Shown here: positions 1 to 8,774 of the stretch, one piece after another
Layout of the letters: every line of letters begins with the position of its first letter
Position numbering within the stretch: position 1 is the stretch's first letter
From: Roseateles sp.
GTDB taxonomy: Bacteria > Pseudomonadota > Gammaproteobacteria > Burkholderiales > Burkholderiaceae_C
Length of the DNA stretch: 49,610 bases
Reading direction: 5' to 3'
NCBI GenBank assembly: GCA_015657635.1
Contig: JACDQM010000142.1
Location: forward strand, 1 to 49,610
The notes under the pieces: generated by a model
Seen by the model: only the letters and a program-made list of their open reading frames with translations
What the model was told of the DNA's origin: nothing
Database searches by the model: none
Made by a program: the position numbers and the translations under genes

Positions 1-92
1 GAGTGAGCTACTGGAGGTGGCCCCGGTTGCTGAGAAGCCGCTGCAAAGAGCAGCAGCAAGACAGCAGCGAATGCGAATTTCGGCATGAACAT
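1..92 (-). CDS. possible 5' end of an exported protein (partial)
   Basis: An open frame on the minus strand begins at an ATG at 92 (a second in-frame ATG lies at 86) and runs off the window edge. Its first residues, MFMPKFAFAAVLLLFAAA, look like a signal peptide core followed by a proline-rich stretch. I see no clear Shine-Dalgarno sequence, and an in-frame TTG at 134 could extend it upstream. Plus-strand frames are also open here, one ending at 88 and one at 152, and either could be the tail of a gene convergent with ksgA. The segment is too short to choose between these options, and no family is recognisable. Confidence 0.2.
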   Translation of the reverse strand, partial: MFMPKFAFAAVLLLLFAAASQQPGPPPVAH

Positions 93-171
93 GCCGATGA
101 TGTGCAGCGCCTTCGATACCTCGATGTGGCTCAACGCCGCGTGACGGGATAGCGAAGAGACTGCACCAATG

Positions 172-199
172 AAAAGAGGCCCCGCGGGGCCTCTTTTTT
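172..199 (-). terminator. intrinsic terminator downstream of ksgA
   Basis: The arms AAAAGAGGCCCCG and CGGGGCCTCTTTT are perfectly complementary and are followed by a T-run on the plus strand and a shorter one on the minus strand, so the structure can work in both directions. It lies 29 bp beyond the ksgA stop codon and most likely ends the lptD-surA-ksgA transcript. Confidence 0.85.
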
Positions 200-227
200 C
201 ATCTCGGGCCTGAGCCTGAGCCGGCAA

Positions 228-998
228 CTACAGCGCCTGCGCCAGCGCCACATACTCGGCGACCGGCACTTCCTCGGCACGCCGCTGCAGGTCGAAGTGG
301 CCGCTGAAGCCGCGCGCCTCCAGCCACTTGCCGAGGCTGTGCCGCAGCAGCTTGCGACGCTGCGAAAAGGCCGAGGCGACCATTTCGCCCAGCAGGGCCG
401 AGTCCAGCGCTGGCGGCTCAGCGAAGGGCAGCATGCGCACCACGGCGGAATCGACACGCGGCGGCGGATCGAAGGCCTCGGGCGGCACATCGAGCACCGA
501 CTCGACCTGATAGCGCCACTGCAGCATCACCGACAAGCGACCGTAGTCTTTGTTGCCAGGCGCGGCCGCCATGCGGTCGACCACTTCCTTTTGCAGCATG
601 AAGTGCTGGTCGACCATCTGATCGACGAAGCCCAGCAGGTGAAACAGGATGGGCGTGGAAATGTTGTAGGGCAGGTTGCCGACCACGCGCAGCTTCTGGC
701 CGCGCTCGGCTGCCAGGGCGGCGAAATCGACCTTCAGCACGTCCGACTCGATGACCGTCAAGCCCTTGCGCTGGCGCAGCCGGGCGGCCAGATCGCGGTC
801 GAGCTCGATCACGGTCAGCTGCGGGATGCGTTCCAGCAGCGGCAGCGTCATCGCGCCCAGGCCCGGCCCGATCTCGACCACCAACTCGCCCTCGTGCGGA
901 TCGATGGCATCGATGATGGCGCCGATGATGGCGCCATCCGTCAGGAAGTGCTGGCCGAAGCGCTTGCGGGCGCGGTGTGCGGAGGGAGCTGCTGCCAT
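228..998 (-). CDS. rsmA: 16S rRNA (adenine1518/1519-N6)-dimethyltransferase RsmA/KsgA
   Basis: A 256-residue SAM-dependent methyltransferase that dimethylates two adjacent adenines in helix 45 of 16S rRNA during 30S assembly. Visible family signatures are RKRFGQHFL near the N terminus, the SAM-binding motif [12 protein letters not shown] (about residues 40-50), the acidic residue in TVIELDRDL, and the catalytic NLPYNIS motif near residue 110, followed by the C-terminal [10 protein letters not shown] segment. The open frame continues 34 codons further upstream, but that part overlaps surA and lacks family similarity, so the start is set at the ATG at 998, seven bases after the surA stop. It is the last gene of the lptD-surA-ksgA unit and is followed by a strong terminator. 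Length and motifs are normal. Confidence 0.97.
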   Translation of the reverse strand: MAAAPSAHRARKRFGQHFLTDGAIIGAIIDAIDPHEGELVVEIGPGLGAMTLPLLERIPQLTVIELDRDLAARLRQRKGLTVIESDVLKVDFAALAAERGQKLRVVGNLPYNISTPILFHLLGFVDQMVDQHFMLQKEVVDRMAAAPGNKDYGRLSVMLQWRYQVESVLDVPPEAFDPPPRVDSAVVRMLPFAEPPALDSALLGEMVASAFSQRRKLLRHSLGKWLEARGFSGHFDLQRRAEEVPVAEYVALAQAL

Positions 999-1005
999 CA
1001 GACGC

Positions 1006-2334
1006 TCACGGCGCTTCGCGCAACTCGACGAAGGCGCGCGCGCGCAGATCCTTGACCCATTCCTGATAGGCCTCTTCGTACTTGCCTTCACGCAGCGCAT
1101 TGCGGGCCTGCTCGCGCAGCTGCTTGGGGTCGACCTCGACCTCGCGGCGCTCCAGCACCTGGATCAGGTGCACCCCGAATCGCGATGCCACCGGGCCGGA
1201 TATCCCATTGATCGGCAGCGCGTTCATCGCCTCTTCGAACTCCGGCACGAAACCGCCCGGTGAAGCCCAGCCGAGCTCACCGCCATCCGGCGCGCTGCCG
1301 TCCTCGGAGTTTTCCTTGGCGAGCGCCTCGAAGCTGGCACGGCCGCTTTCGATGGAGCGCTTGAATTCGGTCAGGCGGCGCGCCGCCACTTCGGCCGTCA
1401 GCTGGGCCGAAGGCCGCAGCAGGATGTGCCGGGCGCGCGTCTGCATGGCCTTGCCGCTGGCCGCCGGGCTGATGCGCTGCACCAGCTTGATGACGTGAAA
1501 GCCGGCGCCGGTGCGCAGCAGCTGCGGCGCCACCTCGCCATCCTTGAGCGGTTTGACGACGTTGACGAACTCATCCGGCAGGCGATCCGCCTGGCGCAGG
1601 CCGATCACGCCGCCGGCGGCCTTGTTGCCGTCTTCGGAAATCTCGCGGGCCACCTTGGCGAAGTCCTCGCCGCCCTTGATGCGGGCCAGCGCCGCTTCAG
1701 CACGGGCGCGGCGCTCGGCCAGCACGGCCTCGCTGGCGCCCTCGGGCACGCTGACCAGCACCTGGGCAATGTTCAGCTGCGGGTTGCCGGTGGCCTTGGC
1801 GCGCTGCTCCTCAAGGTATTTGTCGATCTCGCCGTCGGTGACGCGGATGCGGCCCTGCACCTCGCGCTCGCGCACGCGCTCGGACATGATCTGGTCGCGC
1901 AGGTTCTCGCGGAAGCGCCGGTAGTCCATGCCCTCGGCCTTCAGCCGTTCCATCAGCTGGTCCATCGTCAGGCGGTTCTGCGCCGCGACGTTGCCGACCA
2001 CCCGATCCAGCTCAGCTTCGTCGACACGCGCGCCGAACTCACGCGCATGGGTCACCAGCACGCGCTCCTCGATCAGCGACTCCAGCGCCTGCTTGCGCAA
2101 GGACTCCATGTCCAGCACATCGCCGCGGCGGCGCACCTCTTCGCGCAAGCGCTCGATGCGCTGCTGCACTTCGCTGGCGGCGACCACGTCCTGATTGACG
2201 ACAGCGGCGATATGGTCGACCGGCCGCGCCGTGGAGGCAGCCCCTTGAGCCAGGACCGACGAAGCAGGCAGGGCGGCGGCAAGCGCAACGCTCAAGACCA
2301 GGGAACGCAAGGGCAGATCAGTCATAGGAGGCAT
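1006..2334 (-). CDS. surA: periplasmic chaperone / peptidyl-prolyl isomerase SurA
   Basis: A 442-residue periplasmic chaperone for outer-membrane protein folding. An N-terminal signal peptide (hydrophobic [19 protein letters not shown]) precedes the SurA N domain (about 35-160), a first parvulin-like domain (about 175-290) and a second PPIase domain starting near RARHILLRP (about 300-400), with the family-typical [19 protein letters not shown] segment. The C-terminal helix closes the protein. The start is either the ATG at 2334 or the one three codons later at 2325; both overlap or abut the lptD stop at 2318, which suggests translational coupling. LptD is a major SurA client in other bacteria, so the order lptD-surA is functionally coherent. 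Confidence 0.96.
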   Translation of the reverse strand: MPPMTDLPLRSLVLSVALAAALPASSVLAQGAASTARPVDHIAAVVNQDVVAASEVQQRIERLREEVRRRGDVLDMESLRKQALESLIEERVLVTHAREFGARVDEAELDRVVGNVAAQNRLTMDQLMERLKAEGMDYRRFRENLRDQIMSERVREREVQGRIRVTDGEIDKYLEEQRAKATGNPQLNIAQVLVSVPEGASEAVLAERRARAEAALARIKGGEDFAKVAREISEDGNKAAGGVIGLRQADRLPDEFVNVVKPLKDGEVAPQLLRTGAGFHVIKLVQRISPAASGKAMQTRARHILLRPSAQLTAEVAARRLTEFKRSIESGRASFEALAKENSEDGSAPDGGELGWASPGGFVPEFEEAMNALPINGISGPVASRFGVHLIQVLERREVEVDPKQLREQARNALREGKYEEAYQEWVKDLRARAFVELREAP

Positions 2335-4684
2335 TCAGAAGATTCGTTCGTTCCGAGTTCAGCGGACGGTAGCCGGGGATATTGTCCCTCAGGACCTTGA
2401 GCGCATTCGAGCCCAGCCGGGACAGACCGACCAGCTCAAGCTGCAGCAGCAAGCGGGTGTTGGCTTCGCTGCGACCGGTCGACTGCCGCTCGGCGCCGAC
2501 ACGGACGATCCAGCAGCCGGCGTCGTACTCCAGGCCGAGCACCGAATCGGTGAAGCGCTTGTCGCGCAGGCTGTACTGCAAGCGGCCGGCGCTGTACCAG
2601 GCGCCCTTGCAGCTGCCGCCCGAGGCGCTGGCACTGGCTCGCGGTGCATTCGTGCCATCCGCACCATACAGCGGCCACTGCCAGGCCAGTTCCAGCTGCT
2701 CGCTCTGGCCGCGCGCCAAGCGGTAGGCCGTGCTGACAGTGCGCAGCGGGCCGGGCGAGTAGCGCGCCCGCAGCACCGAGCGCGCCGCCTTGCTGGTCTC
2801 GGCGTTGTATTGCAGCGAGCCTTCCAGCCACCACTGGCGCGACAGGTGTGCCGCACCCAGCAGCAGCAGGTCCGAGGCCCGCTGCGTCAGCGGCTGGCCG
2901 TCCGGCGTGATCCGCTGGTCGCTGAACAGCAGGCGCTGCACCAGGCCCAGGCGCAACAGCTCTTCGCCCTGATTCGCATCGAGCCAGCGTGAGGTCGCAC
3001 CGAGCGCCAACTGGTGGGCATCGGACACCCGATCCACGCCCGAGAACTGGTTCTCTGCATAGATCGAGTCGAAGTTGAAATCCTTGGGCGCGGCGTCGAA
3101 GTTCGGCAGCAGCGATTGGTCACGATAAGCCGTGTTCACATACAGCAGCCGCGGCTCCAGCGTCTGCAGCAGCGCGCGGCCGCCCAGGCTGCTCTCGCGT
3201 TCGAACACCCAGCCATGGTCCAGGCTGAAACCCGGCACGCTGCGCGAGGCCGAGCGGCGGCCATCGGCCAGCGGCCGGTCCAGCGAGTAGCTGGCCGCGT
3301 TCAGGTTCAGCTTGGGGATCAACCACCAGGCCGCGCCACCCATCGGCAGACTGAGATGGCCCAGCAGATGCACGCGCGAGCCGGTCTGCGTCTGCGTGGC
3401 CAGCGCTTCGCTCGGCAGGTCGAAGCGGTTGTATTCCAGCTCCAGACTGCCTTCCAGGCGGCTGCGGCGCCCCCAGGGCAGGTAGCCGCTCAGCACGCCC
3501 TCATCACCCTGGCTGCTGAGCTGCAGCCCCAGTTGCGGCGAGCGCTGGTAGGGCGAGGCGAACTGGCTGGCGACATCCAGGCCCTGAAGCAACTGCCAGC
3601 GCTGCACGCGGGCATAGACCTTGGCCTCGCCCCAGCCGAGCTCACGGCGTCGCTCCAGCTGAAACTGTCCGGCCAGCAGGCGGGGCGTGGCGCTGTCGAT
3701 GCGCTTGGGCAGATCCTTCCAGTAATCGTCGTCAGAAACCCGCTCGGCGCCCAAGCGGTAGGCCCAGCCTCGCCCCAACTCACCGCGGTTCTGCAGATTC
3801 AAGGCCCAGCGACTGCGGCCGGCCACCCGGTCATGCGGCAGCAAGGCCAGATTGACCTCGCCGCCATGGCCGGGCTCCAGATAGCGGAACTCGCTATCCA
3901 GGCCGACACCGCGCCGCGTCATCATGAAGGGCGTCAGCGTCGCATCGCGTTGCGGCGCGAGATTCCAGTAATACGGCAGGCCGAATTCAAAACCGCTGCG
4001 GCTGTCCAGGCTGATATTGGGCGGCAGCCAGCCCGATTTGCGCTGCCCGCCCAGCGGGAAACTCAGCGCCGGCGCCGCCAGGATGGGCACGCCCTGGAAC
4101 CGCAGCACCGCGCCGTGGGCCACGCCTTCGCCCGACTCGAAATCCATGTTCAGCCGGGTGGCGCTGAGCTGCCAGGCCGGCTCGGCCGTGTCGCCCTCAG
4201 GGGCGGGGCAGCTGCTGTAGGTCGCCGCCTCGGCCCGCATCTTCTTGCCGCCCAGGAACTTCAGGCTGCTGGCCGTGCCGCCAGCCGCCGTCTGCGAGAA
4301 GAAATAGCTGGGCTGCAGGAACTCGCCCTCGAAGCGCTGCACGAACAGGCTCAGGCTGGGCCCGCGCACCCGGTTGCCATCGCGGCTGATCTCGACCTGA
4401 CCCTCCGCCTGCACCTCATCGCTGCTCATGTTGTAGCTGAAGCGTTCAGCGCGCAGCAGCAACTCGCCATAGCGCAACTCCGCTTCGCCCTCGGCCAAGG
4501 CCTGCTGGTCGAGCTGGCCCTGGATGCGGCGGGCCTGCAGCACCAGCGCCGGTTTGGCCGCCTGCGCATCGGCCGATGGCGGCGCCAGCTGCCGCGTCGG
4601 CTTCAAGACCAGGCTCTTGGCTGTCTGGGCCAGCGCAGGCGCGCAAAAGCCGAGCGCCAGCAGCAGCGGGCTCAGGCGAAACAT
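2318..4684 (-). CDS. lptD: LPS-assembly outer-membrane protein LptD
   Basis: The protein is the large beta-barrel that, with LptE, inserts lipopolysaccharide into the outer leaflet of the outer membrane. A signal peptide (MFRLSPLLLALGFCAPALAQ) is followed by the periplasmic beta-jellyroll domain (about 50-200) and the C-terminal barrel. The frame is open to an ATG at 4783, which would add 33 polar residues before the signal peptide; the ATG at 4684 places the signal sequence at the N terminus and is preferred, though neither start has a clear Shine-Dalgarno sequence. The mature protein has only three cysteines (SSCPAPE, GGSCKGAW, DAGCWIV) and no adjacent pair, unlike the four-cysteine E. coli protein. 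First gene of the lptD-surA-ksgA unit, divergent from the amino-sugar kinase gene. Confidence 0.95.
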   Translation of the reverse strand: MFRLSPLLLALGFCAPALAQTAKSLVLKPTRQLAPPSADAQAAKPALVLQARRIQGQLDQQALAEGEAELRYGELLLRAERFSYNMSSDEVQAEGQVEISRDGNRVRGPSLSLFVQRFEGEFLQPSYFFSQTAAGGTASSLKFLGGKKMRAEAATYSSCPAPEGDTAEPAWQLSATRLNMDFESGEGVAHGAVLRFQGVPILAAPALSFPLGGQRKSGWLPPNISLDSRSGFEFGLPYYWNLAPQRDATLTPFMMTRRGVGLDSEFRYLEPGHGGEVNLALLPHDRVAGRSRWALNLQNRGELGRGWAYRLGAERVSDDDYWKDLPKRIDSATPRLLAGQFQLERRRELGWGEAKVYARVQRWQLLQGLDVASQFASPYQRSPQLGLQLSSQGDEGVLSGYLPWGRRSRLEGSLELEYNRFDLPSEALATQTQTGSRVHLLGHLSLPMGGAAWWLIPKLNLNAASYSLDRPLADGRRSASRSVPGFSLDHGWVFERESSLGGRALLQTLEPRLLYVNTAYRDQSLLPNFDAAPKDFNFDSIYAENQFSGVDRVSDAHQLALGATSRWLDANQGEELLRLGLVQRLLFSDQRITPDGQPLTQRASDLLLLGAAHLSRQWWLEGSLQYNAETSKAARSVLRARYSPGPLRTVSTAYRLARGQSEQLELAWQWPLYGADGTNAPRASASASGGSCKGAWYSAGRLQYSLRDKRFTDSVLGLEYDAGCWIVRVGAERQSTGRSEANTRLLLQLELVGLSRLGSNALKVLRDNIPGYRPLNSERTNLLNASYD

Positions 4685-4861
4685 CACGGGGCGGGAGGAT
4701 TTGGAGTGCGGCAGCTGCACGGCGTCGACGGGCGTCTTCTTCGGACGGTCGCCGGCTCCATGCCGACGGTTTGTAGAATTCATTATCCATGAGGGCCCGC
4801 GCTGCGCGCAGGCTCACTCCACCGTAGCGCATGTCCCGGCGCCTGATTCCCCCTCTCCCGC

Positions 4862-5912
4862 ATGAACGCAATTGCCTGGCCCGACGCCGCACGCCAAACG
4901 AGCTTCCAGAACTGGCTGCAAGGCTTGAGTGCCAGCCATGGCGTGCTGCCCGAGACGGTCAGGTTGGCCAATGCCGATGCCAGCGCGCGCGCTATCTGCG
5001 CGTGCAGCGCGGCGACGGCAGCACCTTGATCGTGATGGACGCGCCGGAGCAGCGAGACAGCCTGCGCGCTTTCATCACCGTCGCGCAGATGATGCGCGGC
5101 TGCGAGTTGCATGTGCCGGAGCTGCTGGCCGTCGACGAAGCGCAGGGCTTCGCACTGTTGAGCGACTTCGGCGACACCCCCTACCTGCAAGCGCTGAAGC
5201 AAGCCGAGCCGGCTGAGGCTGACCGGCTGATGCGCGCCGCGACCCAGGCCCTGGTGCAGTGGCAGGCTCGCGGCGAAGCCAGCGCCCTGCCGGTCTACGA
5301 CGAAGCCTTCATCCGCCGTGAGCTGCAGATCTTTGTCGACTGGTGTGTGCAGCGCGAGTACGGCCGCCAATGGACCGAGACCCAGCAGGCCTGGTGGGAA
5401 CACAGCTGCAAGGCCCTGGTGCGCAGCATGCTGGAGCAGCCGCAGGTGCCGATGCACCGCGACTACATGGTGCGCAACCTGATGGTCTGCCAGCCCCTGC
5501 CCGGCATCCTGGACTTTCAGGACGCGGTGCGCGGCCCGATTGCCTACGACCTCGCCTCGCTGCTGCGCGACGCCTTCATCTCCTGGGACGAAGAACGCGA
5601 GCTCGACTGGGCCATCCGCTACTGGGAGCAGGCACGCAAGGCTGGCCTGCTGGACCCCGAAGGCCTGGGCGCGGACTTCGGCGAATTCTGGCGCGCGTGG
5701 AATGGAGCGGCCTGCAGCGCCACCTGAAGATCCTGGGCATCTTCTGCCGCCTCAAGCATCGCGACGGCAAGCCCGCCTATGCCGAAGAGCTGCCGCGCTT
5801 CTTCGCCTATGCCATCAAGGTGACGACCCGCTATGTCGAACTCTCGCCGCTGACCCATCTGCTTGAAGACCTGCGCGGCTCGCTGGTGCAGACCGGCTTC
5901 AACCTGCGCTGA
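4862..5912 (+). CDS. amgK: AmgK-like N-acetylmuramate/N-acetylglucosamine kinase (frame broken by two 1-bp deletions)
   Basis: An aminoglycoside-phosphotransferase-fold kinase matching the AmgK family, which phosphorylates the anomeric carbon of MurNAc/GlcNAc in the cell-wall recycling shortcut to UDP-MurNAc. The catalytic loop MHRDYMVRNLM and metal-binding ILDFQDAVRGPIAYDL are intact. The reading frame changes twice: in the GCGCGCGC run at 4983-4992 (ADASARRYLRV would be restored by one added base) and in the GCGCGCG run at 5691-5697 (restoring EWSGLQRHLKILGIF). With both bases restored the gene encodes 350 residues, normal for the family. Errors in the sequence are likelier than decay because everything else is conserved. 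The gene diverges from lptD with only about 180 bp between starts. The usual partner MurU is not next to it. Confidence 0.85.
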
Positions 5913-6018
5913 TACCGGCGGACACGCCTCACCCCCGCGACCCGGGGGACCCCGGCTCGCGGGATTGCCGCCCAGGCACAGGCCAGGACAATCGGCTCGC
6001 TCTCCCTGTAGTCCATCG

Positions 6019-6687
6019 ATGCCCTCCGTCTATCTGCTGCGCCGCAGTCAGCAAGCCCTGCTCCGCACCCGCGAAGCCCTCTGCACCCACGAGGTGGCGC
6101 CGCAGGCCTCATGGCGCTGCAGCGGCAGCAGCGAGCAGTGGCGCGCCGCCCTCGACGCATTGCTGCGCGAACCGCCCGACCTGCTGGTCTGCGATCTGCG
6201 CCTGCTGGACGGCCCGGTGCGCGCGCTGCTGCAGCGGCTGCCGCGGCCACTGCCGCGCGTGCTGCTGCTCACGCCGATGGCCGATGACCCGGAGTTGTTT
6301 GCCGCCCTCGCCAGCGGCGCCCATGGCTACTGCCTGGAGCGCGACTCAGCCGGGCTGGCCGCCGCAGTCAGCGGCCTGCTGGCGCAGCGCGCCTGCATTT
6401 CTCCGGCGCTGTCACGTCAGCTGTTGCAGGCCTTCGGCATGCCGCGAAGCGAGCTGCACCAGGCTCATTGCGTGGCCGCTTGTCACGACCACCGACCCAC
6501 CGATGCCGGGCTCTCGTTGGCCCAGCAGCACCTGCTGAGCCTGTTCGCCCATGGCCTGCTGGACAAGGAGATCGCGCAGCGCTGGCAGCTGGGCGTCGAG
6601 GAGATCGGTCGGCGCGTCGGCGAGTTGTACGCCGCCTTGCATCGCCGCTCGGAACGGCTGAGCCCGCTGCAGCCCAGCGCCGCCTGA
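6019..6687 (+). CDS. atypical LuxR-type response regulator-like protein
   Basis: A 222-residue protein with a receiver-like N half and a helix-turn-helix C half. The presumed phosphoacceptor is the Asp in LLVCDLRLLDG (about residue 58), and a receiver-like VLLLTPMAD strand and GAHGYCLE segment follow. However, the acidic pair normally found at the end of the first beta strand is absent: the N terminus reads MPSVYLLRRSQQ. The C-terminal part, LSLAQQHLLSLFAHGLLDKEIAQRW, resembles a LuxR/NarL DNA-binding domain but is degenerate. The start is the ATG at 6019, since upstream codons in the frame overlap the kinase gene and lack any similarity. It lies 106 bp after the kinase gene and has no adjacent histidine kinase. 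Its targets are unknown. Confidence 0.7.
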   Translation: MPSVYLLRRSQQALLRTREALCTHEVAPQASWRCSGSSEQWRAALDALLREPPDLLVCDLRLLDGPVRALLQRLPRPLPRVLLLTPMADDPELFAALASGAHGYCLERDSAGLAAAVSGLLAQRACISPALSRQLLQAFGMPRSELHQAHCVAACHDHRPTDAGLSLAQQHLLSLFAHGLLDKEIAQRWQLGVEEIGRRVGELYAALHRRSERLSPLQPSAA

Positions 6688-6720
6688 GGCGCAGGCAGGC
6701 CGGGCCTGACGGCGACTCGA

Positions 6721-7350
6721 TCAGGCCGCGGGCGGCTGGGTGTCGATGAAGCTCTGGCGCGCGGCCAGCTTCTCGTAGTGCTTGGCCAGATTGGGATGGG
6801 CGGCACGCCAGTCGATCGCCGGGAAGCGGAAATCCAGATAGCCCAGCGCACAACCCACGGCCACATCGGCCAGCGTGAAGTGATTGCCTGAGCACCAGTT
6901 GCGCTCACCCAGGCCCTGGGCCATGGCGGCCACGGCGGCATGCACGCGGCTCATCTGACGGTCAACCCAGGCCTGGCTGCGCTGCTCGGCGCTGCGACCG
7001 GACCAGTTCTGCTCCAGACGCGCCAGGATGGAGGCGTCGAGCAGGCCATCGGCCAGCGCTTCCCAGGTGCGCACCTCGGTGCGCTCGCGGCCGCGATCAG
7101 GAATCAGCCGCCCGACCGGCGACAGGGTATCGACGTACTCGACGATCACGCGTGAGTCGAACACCGCACCGGTGATCGCGTCCTGCCCCTCCATCACCAG
7201 ACAGGGCACCTTGCCCAGCGGGTTCATCTTCAGGATCTCGTCGCTGGACCAGACGTCTTCCAGCACCAGCTGGTAGTCGAGCTTCTTTTCCGCCATGACA
7301 ACGCGGACCTTGCGGACGTAGGGGCTGGTGAGTGAACCGATGAGCTTCAT
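6721..7350 (-). CDS. glutathione S-transferase family protein
   Basis: A 209-residue cytosolic GST with a thioredoxin-fold N domain (about 1-80) beginning MKLIGSLTSPYVRKVRV, where the serine of SPYVRK is the likely glutathione-activating residue, the cis-proline segment GKVPCLV, and the ESxxI-like turn FDSRVIVEYVD. The helical C domain contains the N-capping/hydrophobic-staple region FTLADVAVGCALGYLD. The best resemblance is to the bacterial YibF-like GST group (general resemblance only). The ATG at 7350 is chosen because the 48 preceding in-frame codons have no GST similarity. It lies 149 bp beyond the cytosine deaminase stop on the same strand and may be read through from that operon, but nothing ties it functionally to nucleobases. 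Confidence 0.9.
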   Translation of the reverse strand: MKLIGSLTSPYVRKVRVVMAEKKLDYQLVLEDVWSSDEILKMNPLGKVPCLVMEGQDAITGAVFDSRVIVEYVDTLSPVGRLIPDRGRERTEVRTWEALADGLLDASILARLEQNWSGRSAEQRSQAWVDRQMSRVHAAVAAMAQGLGERNWCSGNHFTLADVAVGCALGYLDFRFPAIDWRAAHPNLAKHYEKLAARQSFIDTQPPAA

Positions 7351-7499
7351 GGAGGTTTGAGTGGGACCGAAGTCCTTGTTGCCGGCGGATTCTATCGAAG
7401 CCCCATGAAACCGGCTGATGCGCGAATCCGGGACATCCGGCACAAACAACAGCCGCCTTTCGAGGGGCTTGCCAGCCCCGCGCGTGGCCGCCACACTGG

Positions 7500-8774
7500 C
7501 TAGCGCTGCTGCAACCAGTCGACCGTACGCGGCGCCTCCCCGGGCAGGGTCAGGCTAGCCAGCGCCGGCGCCATGCGGCTCAGGATCTGCCCGCGGCGCA
7601 CCACAAGCAGGCGCTGCGCACGCAGGCGCAAGGCTTCCACCGGATCGCGCGCCTGCAGCAACACGAAGTCGGCGTGGCAGCCCGGCTCGAGGCCGTAACC
7701 GTCCAGGCCGAGGATGCGCGCGCTATTGCGCGTCACCGCGTCGAAGCAGGCACGCATGCCTGACTGCGACGTCATCTGCGCCACATGCAAACCCATGGCA
7801 GCGACCTCCAGCATGTCGGCACTGCCCATCGAGTACCAGGGGTCCATCACGCAGTCATGCCCGAAACCGACAGTCAGCCCAGCGGCCATCAGCTCGGGCA
7901 CCCGGGTCATGCCGCGGCGCTTGGGATAGCTGTCGTGCCGCCCCTGCAGCGTGATGTTGATCAGCGGATTGGCGACCACCCGCAGCTGCGCCTCGGCCAT
8001 CAGCGGAATCAGCTTGGAGACGTAGTAGTTGTCCATCGAATGCATGGACGTCAGATGCGAGCCGGTGACGCGGCCCTGCAGCCCCAGGCGCTGCGTCTCG
8101 GAGGCCAAGGTCTCGACATGACGTGACAGCGGGTCGTCGCTCTCGTCGCAATGCATGTCCACCGGCAGGCCGCGCTCGGCTGCCAGTTCGCACAGGAGCT
8201 TCACGCTGGCCGCACCCTGCTCGGCCGTGCGCTCGAAATGCGGAATGCCGCCCACCACGTCCACACCCATGTCCAGCGCGCGCTTCAGATTCGCCAGCGC
8301 GCCAGCCGCCCGCAGCACGCCGTCCTGCGGAAACGCCACCAGCTGCAAATCGAGATAAGGCTTCACGCGCTCGCGCACATGCAGCAATGCCTCGACCGCC
8401 AACAGCCGCTCGTCGCACACATCCACATGCGAGCGGATCGCCAGCAGGCCCTTGGCCACCGCCCAGTCGCAATAGGCCAGAGCGCGCTCGACCAGTGCAT
8501 CCTGGGTCAGCTGCGGCTTCAGCTCACCCCACAGCGCAATGCCTTCCAGCAGTGTGCCGCTCTCGTTGACGCGCGGCAGGCCGTAGCTGAGCGTTGCGTC
8601 CATATGGAAGTGGGCATCGACGAACGGCGGGCTGAGCAGCCAGCCCTGACCGTCGATGACTTCGACTCCCTCGGGCGCGGACAGATTCGGGGCGATGGCG
8701 GCGATGCGGCCATGCTGCACCAGCAAGTCCTGGCCACTGCGGCCATCGGGCAGGCAGACATTGCGCACAAGCAT
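7500..8774 (-). CDS. codA: cytosine deaminase (CodA-type amidohydrolase)
   Basis: A 424-residue amidohydrolase very similar along its whole length to E. coli CodA, which converts cytosine to uracil and ammonia. Metal and catalytic motifs are present: the HFHMD pair (about 55-59), VDMHCDESDD (His and catalytic Glu), SHLTSMHS, and FGHDCVMDPWY with the metal-binding Asp. The family-typical NPLINITLQGRHDSYPKRRGMTRV segment, which lines the active site, is conserved in position. The start codon overlaps the stop of the upstream permease (TGATG), so it is translationally coupled to the transporter and is the last gene of that operon. Related isocytosine or creatinine deaminases share the fold, but the sequence resembles CodA most closely. 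Confidence 0.9.
   Translation of the reverse strand: MLVRNVCLPDGRSGQDLLVQHGRIAAIAPNLSAPEGVEVIDGQGWLLSPPFVDAHFHMDATLSYGLPRVNESGTLLEGIALWGELKPQLTQDALVERALAYCDWAVAKGLLAIRSHVDVCDERLLAVEALLHVRERVKPYLDLQLVAFPQDGVLRAAGALANLKRALDMGVDVVGGIPHFERTAEQGAASVKLLCELAAERGLPVDMHCDESDDPLSRHVETLASETQRLGLQGRVTGSHLTSMHSMDNYYVSKLIPLMAEAQLRVVANPLINITLQGRHDSYPKRRGMTRVPELMAAGLTVGFGHDCVMDPWYSMGSADMLEVAAMGLHVAQMTSQSGMRACFDAVTRNSARILGLDGYGLEPGCHADFVLLQARDPVEALRLRAQRLLVVRRGQILSRMAPALASLTLPGEAPRTVDWLQQR

Noticed and set aside
3014..4792. A 592-codon plus-strand open frame opposite lptD
   Set aside because: Its composition (runs of Gln, Ala, Arg, His) and lack of start signals or motifs show it to be a shadow of lptD.
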